In this document: one piece after another, positions 1 through 9,746 of the stretch
How positions within the stretch are numbered: position 1 is the stretch's first letter
Layout: each line of letters begins with the position of its first letter
Source of the DNA: Deltaproteobacteria bacterium
GTDB lineage: Bacteria > Myxococcota_A > Polyangia > JAAYKL01
Assembly: GCA_029565915.1 (NCBI GenBank)
Contig: JAKQNG010000247.1
Span: forward strand, 1 to 42,530
Reading direction: 5' to 3'
Length of the DNA: 42,530 bases
Translations under genes and position numbers: made by a program
The notes under the pieces: model-generated
What the model saw: only the letters and a program-made list of their open reading frames with translations
What the model was told of the DNA's origin: nothing
The model's database searches: none

Positions 1-139
1 TCTATCTCGGCTGCGCGTTGCTATGCGACGGCTTCGAGATGACAGCGGAACAACATCGACAAAGCTTGGCCAATTTGAGGAAGGTAACGGAGGTCAACGA
101 TGGATAGATTCGTGGGGATCCATGAAGGTCAGACCCCAA

Positions 140-3100
140 TCACTCGACCGTTGTCCCGGGGGCTTCAAGCTGCTCGAGCTGCTGCCGGGCGGCGTCCAGG
201 CCGGGGTGGAGGCGCAGGGCCAGGGCAAAGGCTTCCTTTGCCTGTGCCGTCTTTCCGGCGGCCCGCCAGGCGAGCCCCAGGTTGAAGGCCGCCTCGGGAT
301 AATGGGGTTCGATGTCGAGGGCCCGCAGGTGCTGCGCCGCCGCTTCGTCGTACATGCCCGCGCGGCCGAACAGGAGGCCCAGATTGTTGTGGGCTTCCGC
401 GTCCCGGTCGTCGATGGCCAGGGCCGCCGCGTAGGCCCCCGCCGCTTCCTTCCATCGCTCCAGCTTTTCAAGGGCCACGCCCATGTTGTAATGGGAATCC
501 GCCCGGTAGGGATTGATCAGCAGGGCCTTCTCGTGCATCCGCACGGCCTGTTCCTGGTCGCCCCGGTCCCCCGCGATGAGCCCCAGCAGGTCCCAGGCTT
601 CCTCGTGCCGGGGCGCCAGGGCAGTGAGGGCCTGCATGCGGGCCTCCGCTTTGTCGAGGCGGCCCGTCAACCGCCAGGCATCCGCCAGGGCCACCCGGGC
701 GCCCCACAGGTCTTCGTCGAGGTCCACCGCCCGCGCCAGCTGCAGGGCCGCACCGCCCGCATCCCCCTGTCGCTTGAGGATCACGCCGAAATTGTAGCGG
801 GCCAGGGCCGAATCCGGCTGGTCTGCCACCGCGTCCGCCAGCAGGTTGTGAGCTTCTTCGATATCACCCCGATCCGCCAGGGCCAGGGCCAGGTTGATGC
901 GCAGCTCCGCCATGTCGCCGCCCAGCTCCAGGGCGCGTCGATAGAGGGGCACAGCTTCGTCAAAATACCCCAGGTTGCCCAGCATGCTGGCGGTTTCGAA
1001 CAGCCGCTGCGGGTCGTCGTCATACAGGGTTGCCAGCTTCCGGTAGTACTCCTTCGCAAGGCTGAACTGTGCCACCGAGAGCCGCAGCTTCTTTCCACCG
1101 GGCCGCACGGCCGCCGCCTGATCGAGAAGGCCCGCCATCAGAAATCCGTTGGATTCCATCGCGAAGGAGACGGCCTGCGCCAGCTCTTCCTCCGCGTCCC
1201 CGGTCCGGTACAGGAGGGGCATCGGAGACATCCGCAGGGGAATCAGCGATGCGGCATCCATCCGCCGGCCTTTTGAATACGGCGTGATGTACGACACAAA
1301 GGGCCGATCGTCCGTCTGCACGGGCGCGTCCTTTGCAAAGCGGCGCACCGCGTCCGCATCCGCCACAAACCCGTCGAGGATTTCCATTGGATCGTCCATG
1401 CCGTACCGGGCGAGATCCGCGGCGATGAGGGGTTCCTTCAGGCGTCTGGAGAGTTCGCGGTAGTCGATCTGCAGAGGGTCGTGGGTGCCCACCAGCTTGG
1501 CGTAGGCCGCCTTTCCGTAGGTTTCGAAACCCACCGACAGCCACAGGGTCATGTGGGGAAACACCTGTTCAAAGGTGCGCAGGATGGATGCGAACTCCGT
1601 TTCGGACAGGCCGTGAAGAGGCAGCCACTGGACCGCGATGCCGTCCTTCGCGAGCCGCGACTTGACCAGCCGGTAAAAGCCGCTGGTGTAAAGGATCCAC
1701 GAGTCAACGGCCTTGGGGTGGGTGGAGTCGATCATCATCACGTCGTATTTTTTTTCGCTGCGCAGAAGAAACTGGCGACCATCCTCCACGTGCAGGTGCA
1801 CCCGGTCGTCCGCCAGCACGTCGTTGTTTTCGCGGCGGAAATGGGGCGCGGCGCCGAACACGGTTTCGGAGAGATCGACGATGTCGATGGACGTGAAGGG
1901 ATGCGCGATGGCCGCCCCGGCGGAAACCCCGGCGCCGAAACAGATCAGCAGGCCCGTGCGGGGATGGGGGTGGAGGAGAGGGCCGAGGTGGCCGAGCAGC
2001 TTGAAACTCTGGATGTGCACAAGCCTTGTGGTCACCTCGTTCACCGCGTTCATGAACAGCTGGCGTTCCTTGTTGATGCGGTTCTCGGTGACGGACACGG
2101 TGCCCGTGCGGCCTTCTTCGTAATGGATGATCCGCTGATGGGCAGGGCCCACCGCTTCGCGCAGCAGGGCAAGGGGCAGTCCGCCGGGCAGCAGCAGGGC
2201 AAAGGCAAGAACGAAGGCCATGCCCGGGACGGCCGGAATAAGCGTCCACCGCGTGCGCGGCACCGCGGTGGCCACCAGCAGAAGGGAACCGGCGCCGGCG
2301 GCGACGATGGACAGGGCGATGAGGGAGCGCTCGATGCCGATGAGCGGAATGAACACCGTGCTGGTCAGAACGGCGCCCGCGGCGGCAGCCATGCCGTTGG
2401 ACAGCAGGACCGCACCGGTGCGGCGACCGGACTGCGACGCGTCCGGGCAGGCGGCGGCGCAGGCCGCAGGAAGCGACAGGCCGGCAAAGAAGGCCGGGGC
2501 GAAGACGAGCAGGGGCGCAAAGGAGAGCTCCCGGACAAATTCCTTCCACAGGGAGGTGGACCAGACGGCGGCGCCGGCAATGTGGAAGGGGTCGCGGCCC
2601 GCGGTGAGGATCAGCTCCGCGGCGGTGACATACGAGGTGAGCAGCGTGATGCCGAGGGCGCAGAGAGCAGCGCCGGCCACCCGCAGGGGTGTGCGGTTCC
2701 GCAGCAGGGAATGGGCGAATCCGCCAAGGCCGAGGCCGGCGAGGACCACCACCAGCAGTATGGCAAAGGCGTAGGTGTCGTGGCCGAAGATGAACGTCAG
2801 CAGGCGGGCCCACAGGATTTCTCCGCCCAGCATGGCAAAACCGCCGACGGCCGCGGCAATGAGGGGCCACTTCACCGGACCGTTCGTCCCCGGCGAAGGA
2901 GATGCCGGTTCCGCAGGGCACGTATCGCCGGACAGGCGCAGGGCCATCAGGCCGAGACCGGCGGCCAGCAGGGATGCGCCGGCGGCCGTCCACGACGTGG
3001 CGCGCAGCCCCAGAAAGGGAATGGCCAGGAATCCGCACAGGGCGGCCCCCATGGCACCGCCCAGGGTGTTGGCCCCGTACAGGAGACCCACCCGGGCGCG

Positions 3101-3562
3101 CACCTGCGCCGCGGCGCCCGCGAGCCCCCGCACCAGCACCGGCACCGTCGCGCCCATGAACAGGGCAGGGACGGCCACGATGCAGAATGCCGCCGCGAAG
3201 CGCGCCACCGCCCGCAGCAAAGGGATGTCCAGGGCGCCGGTCAGGGCACCGGCCCGTTCGAGGGAGGGCATGAGGAACGGCACCGCGATGGCATAGAGTG
3301 CCAGCAGAGCCTCCGCCGCCACGTAGATCCGCAGGGGTGATGGCATGCCGTCGGCCAGGCGTCCCACCGCGCGCGCGCCCGCCGCCATGCCCACCATGAA
3401 GGCACACAGCACGAGCATGGTGGCGTCCGCGGAATTGCCGAAAACGAGGACCAGCATGCGGGACCAGACCACCTCGTAGGAAAGGGCGGCGGCGCCGGAC
3501 AGCAGGGTGGCCGCGCAGGCGACGAGGAGGGGAATGAACGGTCGGACAGAACGATGGGTCAC
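140..3562 (-). CDS. Polytopic membrane protein fused to spermidine-synthase-like (SpeE/SAM-fold) domain with C-terminal TPR repeats
   Basis: 1140-aa ORF; N-terminal multi-TM region (SYEVVWSRMLVLVFGNS..), SpeE-like segment (YDVMMIDSTHPKAVDSWILYTSGFYRLVKSRLAKDGIAVQWLPLHG), then TPR-like repeats (AEAHNNLGLLFGRAGMYDEAAAQHLRALDIEPHYPEAAFNLG). Confidence 0.85.
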   Translation of the reverse strand: MTHRSVRPFIPLLVACAATLLSGAAALSYEVVWSRMLVLVFGNSADATMLVLCAFMVGMAAGARAVGRLADGMPSPLRIYVAAEALLALYAIAVPFLMPSLERAGALTGALDIPLLRAVARFAAAFCIVAVPALFMGATVPVLVRGLAGAAAQVRARVGLLYGANTLGGAMGAALCGFLAIPFLGLRATSWTAAGASLLAAGLGLMALRLSGDTCPAEPASPSPGTNGPVKWPLIAAAVGGFAMLGGEILWARLLTFIFGHDTYAFAILLVVVLAGLGLGGFAHSLLRNRTPLRVAGAALCALGITLLTSYVTAAELILTAGRDPFHIAGAAVWSTSLWKEFVRELSFAPLLVFAPAFFAGLSLPAACAAACPDASQSGRRTGAVLLSNGMAAAAGAVLTSTVFIPLIGIERSLIALSIVAAGAGSLLLVATAVPRTRWTLIPAVPGMAFVLAFALLLPGGLPLALLREAVGPAHQRIIHYEEGRTGTVSVTENRINKERQLFMNAVNEVTTRLVHIQSFKLLGHLGPLLHPHPRTGLLICFGAGVSAGAAIAHPFTSIDIVDLSETVFGAAPHFRRENNDVLADDRVHLHVEDGRQFLLRSEKKYDVMMIDSTHPKAVDSWILYTSGFYRLVKSRLAKDGIAVQWLPLHGLSETEFASILRTFEQVFPHMTLWLSVGFETYGKAAYAKLVGTHDPLQIDYRELSRRLKEPLIAADLARYGMDDPMEILDGFVADADAVRRFAKDAPVQTDDRPFVSYITPYSKGRRMDAASLIPLRMSPMPLLYRTGDAEEELAQAVSFAMESNGFLMAGLLDQAAAVRPGGKKLRLSVAQFSLAKEYYRKLATLYDDDPQRLFETASMLGNLGYFDEAVPLYRRALELGGDMAELRINLALALADRGDIEEAHNLLADAVADQPDSALARYNFGVILKRQGDAGGAALQLARAVDLDEDLWGARVALADAWRLTGRLDKAEARMQALTALAPRHEEAWDLLGLIAGDRGDQEQAVRMHEKALLINPYRADSHYNMGVALEKLERWKEAAGAYAAALAIDDRDAEAHNNLGLLFGRAGMYDEAAAQHLRALDIEPHYPEAAFNLGLAWRAAGKTAQAKEAFALALRLHPGLDAARQQLEQLEAPGTTVE

Positions 3563-5349
3563 GGGATTTTCTTTCGTCGAAACAGATAAAACTGTTTGTT
3601 GTCAGAGGTGCGGTATTGTCGAGCCAATTCGTATTTTTCGGTCACGAGCCGCCGGAGCTGAGGGACACCGGCCACGCCGAACCCCCGGTTGCCGCTCATC
3701 CGCAAAAAGATCAACCCGGTCTGCGCGGCATCGATGGATGCGACCATCGCGGCGGCGTCCCGGTTGCCGCTGGCGTACCGCTGGGCGTTGGTGTCCACTT
3801 CGTTGCCGGCAATGGTCCGACCGGTTTTCAGGGCCAGCAGGGGCACCGTCCCGGAGTCGCCGAACATCAGATCGTCCGGGCGCGACAGGGAACGGATATC
3901 CGCGGCCGCCGCGTCAGCGATGTCGAGGATGCGGCTCTCGTGCCACAGCAGAAATGTCAGCGTACCCGTCCGCTCGCCCACCCGGCGCACATCCCGCCAG
4001 CACAGGGCGCGCACGGCGTCGTTGACAAACCCGGGCAGAGGAGACGGAAGAAAGGTGTATGTCGTTTCGTTGTCGTCGCCTTTGGCCACTTCATCGTCGA
4101 AGTAGTTCAGTTTCTGTTCCAGCAGGGGTGCGGCCCACACGGCGATGGCAAATGCGCAGGCCACGAGGACCGCGGCGATGCGGCGCAAACGGGAGATGCG
4201 GCGCAACAGGAGGTCGCGGATCGCCTGCTCGAAGAAGCCGCCGACGGCACCGGCGCACACCGCGGCAAAAGCGATGGCGGGCACGTAGTAGTACATCCAC
4301 ACGCGGTCCATCCGCAGCAGGATGACAGCGAAGAACAGGGCGGTACAAAGGGCCAGCAGGGCCAGCCCCGTGCCGGAGGCGGCCATGGCGTGGCGCAGGC
4401 GGAGGCGGATGGAGGCGATGGCGCGGTGGACGGACACGGCGTGCAGAAACTGCCCCGCGGCGATCAGGGCGCCGAGGGCACCGAGGGACAGGGGCACGGC
4501 GTTGTGGAACAGGACGGACCAGTGCATGTGGGACAGCTCGTCCACATCCATGGGCGTCTTCATGGCGTGATAGGCGATGAGGTTGTCCATGGCAGAAGAA
4601 AAGCCGCAGAGGATTCCCGTGAGCAGCGCCGCAGACAACCCCGCGACGGCACCGGCGATGCACAGGCGCAGCCCTCGACGACGGTCCCCGATGAACGCGG
4701 CCAGCACGATGGCGATGACGCCGGGAATGGCGTACAGGCGGGTGAAGACCGCCAGCGTACACAGCACCGCGGTGGTCTTTACGGCGTCCTTCCGCAGGGC
4801 CAGCATGGCCCCGAACAGGAGCGCCACGGTCATGTTCACGCCGGTGAAGTGGGTGGAGGCGCGCAGCACATCGTAGGAAAACAGGAAGGTCAGCATGGCG
4901 AGCAGCGCCGCCGTCACCCCCATTTCGCGCCGCACCAGCGCGGCGAGGAGCACCCCGGCGAGCAGGGTCCAGCCCGCGGGAACGAGGCGGGCCAGCAGGG
5001 TGCTGTAATCGAAGATCTGCAATGCCAGTGCGCCGAAAACGAGCTGCAGGGGCGGATGGGCGAAGTCGAATCCGCTGTAGGGCGGAACCCCGCGGGAGAG
5101 GAGCCGGCTCTGATAGTAGTAGATGTATTCGTCGCCCGTGTAGTCATGCAGGGCAAACGATTTGATGATCAGAAATGCCAGCGCGATGAGCGCGACGCCG
5201 GCGCCCCACACGGGAGTATATCCCTGCGACGGATGAACGGCCGGCACCGGAAGGGCTGCATCCGGACGCGCCTTCGGGCGCTCCGGACGGACGGGATTTC
5301 CTTTTTTTTTTCGGCGGCCCATGGGTCGGCGCAGTATACGCCGCACCAT
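3559..5349 (-). CDS. GT39/PMT-like integral membrane glycosyltransferase family protein
   Basis: 596-aa polytopic ORF with DYTGDEYIYYYQSRLLSRGVPPYSGFDFAHPPLQLVFGAL, typical of the first loop of dolichyl-P-mannose-type glycosyltransferases; 4-bp ATGA overlap with the next gene; start could instead be Met at 5322. Confidence 0.75.
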   Translation of the reverse strand: MVRRILRRPMGRRKKKGNPVRPERPKARPDAALPVPAVHPSQGYTPVWGAGVALIALAFLIIKSFALHDYTGDEYIYYYQSRLLSRGVPPYSGFDFAHPPLQLVFGALALQIFDYSTLLARLVPAGWTLLAGVLLAALVRREMGVTAALLAMLTFLFSYDVLRASTHFTGVNMTVALLFGAMLALRKDAVKTTAVLCTLAVFTRLYAIPGVIAIVLAAFIGDRRRGLRLCIAGAVAGLSAALLTGILCGFSSAMDNLIAYHAMKTPMDVDELSHMHWSVLFHNAVPLSLGALGALIAAGQFLHAVSVHRAIASIRLRLRHAMAASGTGLALLALCTALFFAVILLRMDRVWMYYYVPAIAFAAVCAGAVGGFFEQAIRDLLLRRISRLRRIAAVLVACAFAIAVWAAPLLEQKLNYFDDEVAKGDDNETTYTFLPSPLPGFVNDAVRALCWRDVRRVGERTGTLTFLLWHESRILDIADAAAADIRSLSRPDDLMFGDSGTVPLLALKTGRTIAGNEVDTNAQRYASGNRDAAAMVASIDAAQTGLIFLRMSGNRGFGVAGVPQLRRLVTEKYELARQYRTSDNKQFYLFRRKKIP

Positions 5350-5467
5350 GAAAAAGGGTCAAATCGAGAACGCGACCCGGACAGCCGGGCAATCGGGTCG
5401 AAAATTTTTAAAACCGGACAGCCTGTACTATGAATGTCGTTAACTGGTTTCGACCAAGGAGACACTG

Positions 5468-6163
5468 ATGAAAATATTCGCAAGACTGCTAATCGCCGCG
5501 GCGCTGCTCACCGCTGTCGCCTGTGATTCGGAAGATGGCGGCACGTACGATCTCACCGTGGCGTGGAACATTTCCGGCCTGCCCGTGTGCCGCGCATACC
5601 TGCCGGAAGGCGAATTCGCACAGGACGACGTGGTGTTTGATTCGGTGGAGATCAACATCTACGAGGACGAAACGGCGGAGACGGCCATTCAGCCGCCGGT
5701 CAGCGTGCCCTGCGAAACCTTCAGTTACACCATTGCGCGCCTCGACCGGGGTTCCTACTACGTGACGGTGGACGCGCTCACCGACTGGGACGGCGACGAG
5801 CTGGCCTTTTTTACGGGCGCAACGACCGTGGCGGTGTCCGGGGACGATGCGACGGCGGACGTCAACCTCGCGGTGGGCAAAGGAGACGTCCGGGTCATCT
5901 GGCGCTTTGCGAGCGGCCTCATCTGCGGGGCGGACCAGGCCGGTGAAGTCACCAACATCGTGGTCACCATGGGCGACATGGAAATGGCAGCCGCCTGCGG
6001 GGATGGTCAGGTTATCTTTGCATCCGTTCCCCCCGGAAGCGACTATATCATTTCGGGAACCGCCCTCTCGAAGGACGGCGAGGTCCTGTTGAACGCGACC
6101 CTTGCGGAGGCGCCGCTGATCGTCCTTCCCGGCGGTTCCTACGAAACCGAGCTGGTGTTCTGA
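5468..6163 (+). CDS. Predicted lipoprotein of unknown function
   Basis: Signal peptide plus lipobox (LLTAVAC), secreted beta-rich sequence; RBS-like aaggag upstream. Confidence 0.8.
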   Translation: MKIFARLLIAAALLTAVACDSEDGGTYDLTVAWNISGLPVCRAYLPEGEFAQDDVVFDSVEINIYEDETAETAIQPPVSVPCETFSYTIARLDRGSYYVTVDALTDWDGDELAFFTGATTVAVSGDDATADVNLAVGKGDVRVIWRFASGLICGADQAGEVTNIVVTMGDMEMAAACGDGQVIFASVPPGSDYIISGTALSKDGEVLLNATLAEAPLIVLPGGSYETELVF

Positions 6164-6165
6164 AC

Positions 6166-6816
6166 ATGCCGCAGGCGGACTTCAGGCTGGCGGTGCTCCT
6201 GTCCGGATCGGGCACCACAATGGTAAACCTGCAGAAACACATCGACGCGGGCCTCGTTCCGGCGCGCATTGCGATGGTAGTGTCCAGCCGCGGCGACGTT
6301 GCCGGTGTGGCGCGGGCAAAGGAGCTGGGCCTGCCGGTGGAGGTCCTCCAGCGCAAACCCTTTACCCGGAACGGCGTTTTTGACGCGGATGCCTACGCCA
6401 TCGCCCTGCGGGATCTGCTGGCACCTTTGCAACCCGACCTGGTCATCATGGCGGGATTCATGACCCGGCTCGCGGCGCCGTTTCTCAACGCCTTCCGCAC
6501 CCTCAACGTCCATCCGGCGCTGCTGCCCTCCTTTGGCGGACCCGGATTCTTCGGCCACCACGTCCATGAGGCCGTGCTGCAGTCCGGCGTGAAGCTGAGC
6601 GGCGCGACGGTGCACTTTGCTGACAGCGAATACGACCGGGGTCCCATCGTCTGCCAGGAGGCGGTTCCCGTCCTCGATGACGACACACCGGATTCCCTGG
6701 CCGCACGGGTGCAGGAAGCGGAACGGCGAATCTATCCGAAGGCGGTGGCCCTGGTGGCAAAAGGACTCGTCACCGTGGAAGGCAACCGCACGCGGATCGC
6801 CGCGGAGCGCCCATGA
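6166..6816 (+). CDS. purN: Phosphoribosylglycinamide formyltransferase
   Basis: FRLAVLLSGSGTTMVNLQKHIDAG, LVIMAGFMTRL, LNVHPALLPSFGG and SGATVHFADSEYDRGPIV are PurN motifs. Confidence 0.93.
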   Translation: MPQADFRLAVLLSGSGTTMVNLQKHIDAGLVPARIAMVVSSRGDVAGVARAKELGLPVEVLQRKPFTRNGVFDADAYAIALRDLLAPLQPDLVIMAGFMTRLAAPFLNAFRTLNVHPALLPSFGGPGFFGHHVHEAVLQSGVKLSGATVHFADSEYDRGPIVCQEAVPVLDDDTPDSLAARVQEAERRIYPKAVALVAKGLVTVEGNRTRIAAERP

Positions 6817-7307
6817 ATTTCCGGATTGCTGTCGTTGTCATCGGCGCCGCGCTGGCCGTTCTCGCCGCCTGCGACCGGACGCCGTCGCGCACCCCCGAAG
6901 GAGTGGCCATTGAGCTGTTGAAGCTCCACGGGCTGCAGGGAAAGCTGCCCGGCGATCGCAGTACCGCCCAGAAGAATGCACCGGTGGATCGCCGCGCGCT
7001 CCGTTCGCTGTTTTCGGACCTCAACCGGTATGACGCATTTACGGGAGACCTGTTTGTCGGCGTCGTCGTGGGGGCCCTCGCCCATCACCAGACCTCCTGG
7101 AAGGAGCGGCGGTCCCGGAACCGCGCCACCCTGACGGCCGGCAACGCGGTTATTGTATTTCTGCAGATGGACGGTGAATGGAAAATCAGCCTCGCGCAGA
7201 CCATTCCCGAGCCCATGAAAGCTCGCGCCGCGCAGGAGAAGGCCCGGTATGACGCCGCGCGCGCCACCGCCCGATCGGCCGCACCGCCGCCCTCGTTTTC
7301 GGATTGA
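6813..7307 (+). CDS. Predicted lipoprotein of unknown function
   Basis: Signal peptide/lipobox (LAVLAAC); 4-bp overlap with purN. Confidence 0.7.
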   Translation: MNFRIAVVVIGAALAVLAACDRTPSRTPEGVAIELLKLHGLQGKLPGDRSTAQKNAPVDRRALRSLFSDLNRYDAFTGDLFVGVVVGALAHHQTSWKERRSRNRATLTAGNAVIVFLQMDGEWKISLAQTIPEPMKARAAQEKARYDAARATARSAAPPPSFSD

Positions 7308-7355
7308 TGAAACGCCGGAAGTCCCATACAGTCCCGTGAACATTCCGAGCGCCCC

Positions 7356-8573
7356 ATGAACGATAGACCTCAGATGGCAGAACCCCGCGCAACTTACCGC
7401 CTGCTCGCGATCATCCTCCTGCTGTCCCTCGTCGGCGCCGGACTGGCAGCGGAGCTGACGCGCATCCACTACAACACCCACACGAATCCCGAGTTCCATT
7501 CCATCTGCGCGATTTCCGAGGGCCTCAACTGCGAGGCGGTGGCCCTGTCCGCCTACTCGGTGCTGCTGGGGATTCCCGTGAGCATGTGGGGCCTCATCGG
7601 GTATTTCGCCATCCTGGTGGTGGGTGGCACGGCCATGGCGCGGCGCCGCAACGGGCAATGGGATTTGATCTTTCCCGTGGCCATCCTGTGCGCCATCGCG
7701 TTCATTTCCTCCGCCGTGCTGGCGGTGATTTCCTTTGCGCGCATCGATTCCCTGTGCCTGTTCTGCATGGGCACCTATGCGGTGAATGCGGCGCTCCTCG
7801 CGGTGGCCGTTCCGATGGTGCGGCGCACGGGCCGCGGCGCGATGCTGCTGGTCGACAACCTCCGGGCGCTCCTTGCCCGTCCCTTCTCCACCGCCGGACT
7901 GGCCCTCGCCTGTGCCCTGCCCATCCCTGCCGCCCGCTTCCTGGTGACGCCGTACTGGCAACTGACCGGCTGGGACGACATTTCGATTCTGGCCCACGGC
8001 ACCGGCGACAACGGGGTTCACTGGATGGGCGCCCGCCATCCGGCGGTCACGATCATGGAGTTCACCGACTACGAATGTCCCTACTGTCGCACAGCCCACC
8101 GGGCATTGCGCGCCCTGCTGGCCAAACACAAAGACCGGGTCCGCATCGTCCATCGCCATTTTCCCCTGGATGACGCCTGTAACCCGCGCATCAACAGGAA
8201 GTTCCATGAGAGGGCCTGCGAATTCTCGCTGGCCGTGGAGTGCGCCGCACAACAGGATCGGTTCTGGGAAATGAACGACGCCATCTTTTCGGCCCAGGAC
8301 CGGGTAAAGGCCCGGGATGTGGACCTGATGAAGTTCGCCCTGCAGCTGGGCCTGGACCGGAGCGACTTCGCGGAATGCCTGGAGCGCCGACTGACCTCGA
8401 AGGAAATTCAACGGGACATCCATGCGGCCAATGCCGCCGGCGTGCGCGCGACCCCTTCGTTTGACGTCCATGGACAACTGTTCACCGGTCGCCTGACCGA
8501 GGAACAGCTTGCGACGTTTCTGAAACCGGACAGCGGGAAGCCGTCCCGCCCCGCCGGAACTCCCCGCGACTGA
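7356..8573 (+). CDS. Vitamin K epoxide reductase (VKOR) domain fused to DsbA-like thioredoxin domain
   Basis: N-terminal VKOR (CAISEGLNCEAVALSAYSVLLGIPVSMWGLIGY.., SLCLFCMGTYAVN), C-terminal DsbA-like CPYC (MEFTDYECPYCRTAHRALRALL). Confidence 0.9.
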   Translation: MNDRPQMAEPRATYRLLAIILLLSLVGAGLAAELTRIHYNTHTNPEFHSICAISEGLNCEAVALSAYSVLLGIPVSMWGLIGYFAILVVGGTAMARRRNGQWDLIFPVAILCAIAFISSAVLAVISFARIDSLCLFCMGTYAVNAALLAVAVPMVRRTGRGAMLLVDNLRALLARPFSTAGLALACALPIPAARFLVTPYWQLTGWDDISILAHGTGDNGVHWMGARHPAVTIMEFTDYECPYCRTAHRALRALLAKHKDRVRIVHRHFPLDDACNPRINRKFHERACEFSLAVECAAQQDRFWEMNDAIFSAQDRVKARDVDLMKFALQLGLDRSDFAECLERRLTSKEIQRDIHAANAAGVRATPSFDVHGQLFTGRLTEEQLATFLKPDSGKPSRPAGTPRD

Positions 8574-9735
8574 CCAGCCACCAGGCCGCCAGATAAAAGC
8601 CGGCGGCCACGAGGAAGGGCACCCCCGTGAGCCATGGGTGGGACCCGTCCCGGATGCCCCGGGCGAACAGGTTCGTGTATACGAGAGGTCCCGCGATGGC
8701 GGTGAGGCTGGCGATGGACGCCAGGCTGCCCTGCAGCGCCCCCTGTGCATCCCCGGGCACCGTGCGGGACATGCGCGACTGCAGCACCGGGACCACCACC
8801 GCTGAAAACGCCGATACCGCCAGAATGGCATACAGATGCCAGCCCCGGGTGGCGAAGGCAATGGCCGCGCTGGTGGCCGAAGCGAGGAGCATCCCCGTCC
8901 GGAGCGTCCGTCCTTCCCCGAACCGGTTGACCAGTATGCGCGGCAGCACCCCCTGCCCCACTGCCGTGGCCAGTCCCATGAAGGCAAAGGAGGCGCCGAT
9001 GTCGAACGGCGTCCAGGCAAAGCGTTGTCCGGTGAAGAGCGCCCACATGCTGGAGGTGGCGCGTCCGGCGAGAAGGAGCAGCAGGTAGCACCAGAACAAC
9101 CGCGTGAGCGGCGATGGCAAAAACAGCGGACGCAGCGCAACGATGGGTGTCCAGCGGACGAGGGCCAGTGGCCGGCGGGAGGCGGCACCGGCGGATTCGG
9201 GCAACAGCACCAGCGCGGTCGCGAAGTTCAGCAGGTTCAGTCCCGCTGCCAGAAGAAACGGCAACGGGAGTCCGACCTCCGCCAGCGCGCCGCCAACGCC
9301 CGGTCCGGCCACGATGCCGACACCCAGGGCGGCTGCCACCAGGCCGAAGTTGCCCGGCCGGCTCCCTTCGTCGGAGATATCCGCCATGTACGCGAAGGCC
9401 GTGGCCGTACCGGCGCTGGTCAGGCCTGAGACGACGCGCCCGACGAACAGCAGCAGGAGGGACGGGGCAAAGGCCATCAGCAGGTAGTCGATGGCGGCGC
9501 CGGCCAGGGATGCGAGCAGGATCGGACGACGGCCGAAGCGGTCGGACAGGTTTCCGAGGGCGGGAGCGGCAACAAACTGGACGACCGCGTGGATGGCGAT
9601 GAAGCAGCCGAAGTAACGCGAGACAAACAACGGGTCGGCGTCGAAGCGGCGCAGGACGTCCGGCAGCACCGGAATGAGCAGGCCATAGCCGAGGGCATCG
9701 AAGAAGATCGTGCAGAGGATGAGCCGACGGGGCAT
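8482..9735 (-). CDS. MFS transporter, TetA-like drug efflux family
   Basis: MPRRLILCTIFFDALGYGLLIPVLPDVLRRF..., GNLSDRFGRRPILLASLAGAAIDYLLMAFAP; start refined from the 449-aa ORF to Met at 9735; convergent overlap with VKOR-DsbA gene. Confidence 0.88.
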   Translation of the reverse strand: MPRRLILCTIFFDALGYGLLIPVLPDVLRRFDADPLFVSRYFGCFIAIHAVVQFVAAPALGNLSDRFGRRPILLASLAGAAIDYLLMAFAPSLLLLFVGRVVSGLTSAGTATAFAYMADISDEGSRPGNFGLVAAALGVGIVAGPGVGGALAEVGLPLPFLLAAGLNLLNFATALVLLPESAGAASRRPLALVRWTPIVALRPLFLPSPLTRLFWCYLLLLLAGRATSSMWALFTGQRFAWTPFDIGASFAFMGLATAVGQGVLPRILVNRFGEGRTLRTGMLLASATSAAIAFATRGWHLYAILAVSAFSAVVVPVLQSRMSRTVPGDAQGALQGSLASIASLTAIAGPLVYTNLFARGIRDGSHPWLTGVPFLVAAGFYLAAWWLVSRGEFRRGGTASRCPVSETSQAVPRSGDR

Positions 9736-9746
9736 CGCCGACGGGC

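Noticed and set aside
1481-3340. 619-aa plus-strand ORF
   Set aside because: Antisense to the SpeE-like membrane protein; low-complexity Gly/Gln/Arg/His content and no domain signal.
6732-9188. 818-aa minus-strand ORF spanning several genes
   Set aside because: Crosses purN, lipoprotein, VKOR-DsbA and MFS genes; no motif support.
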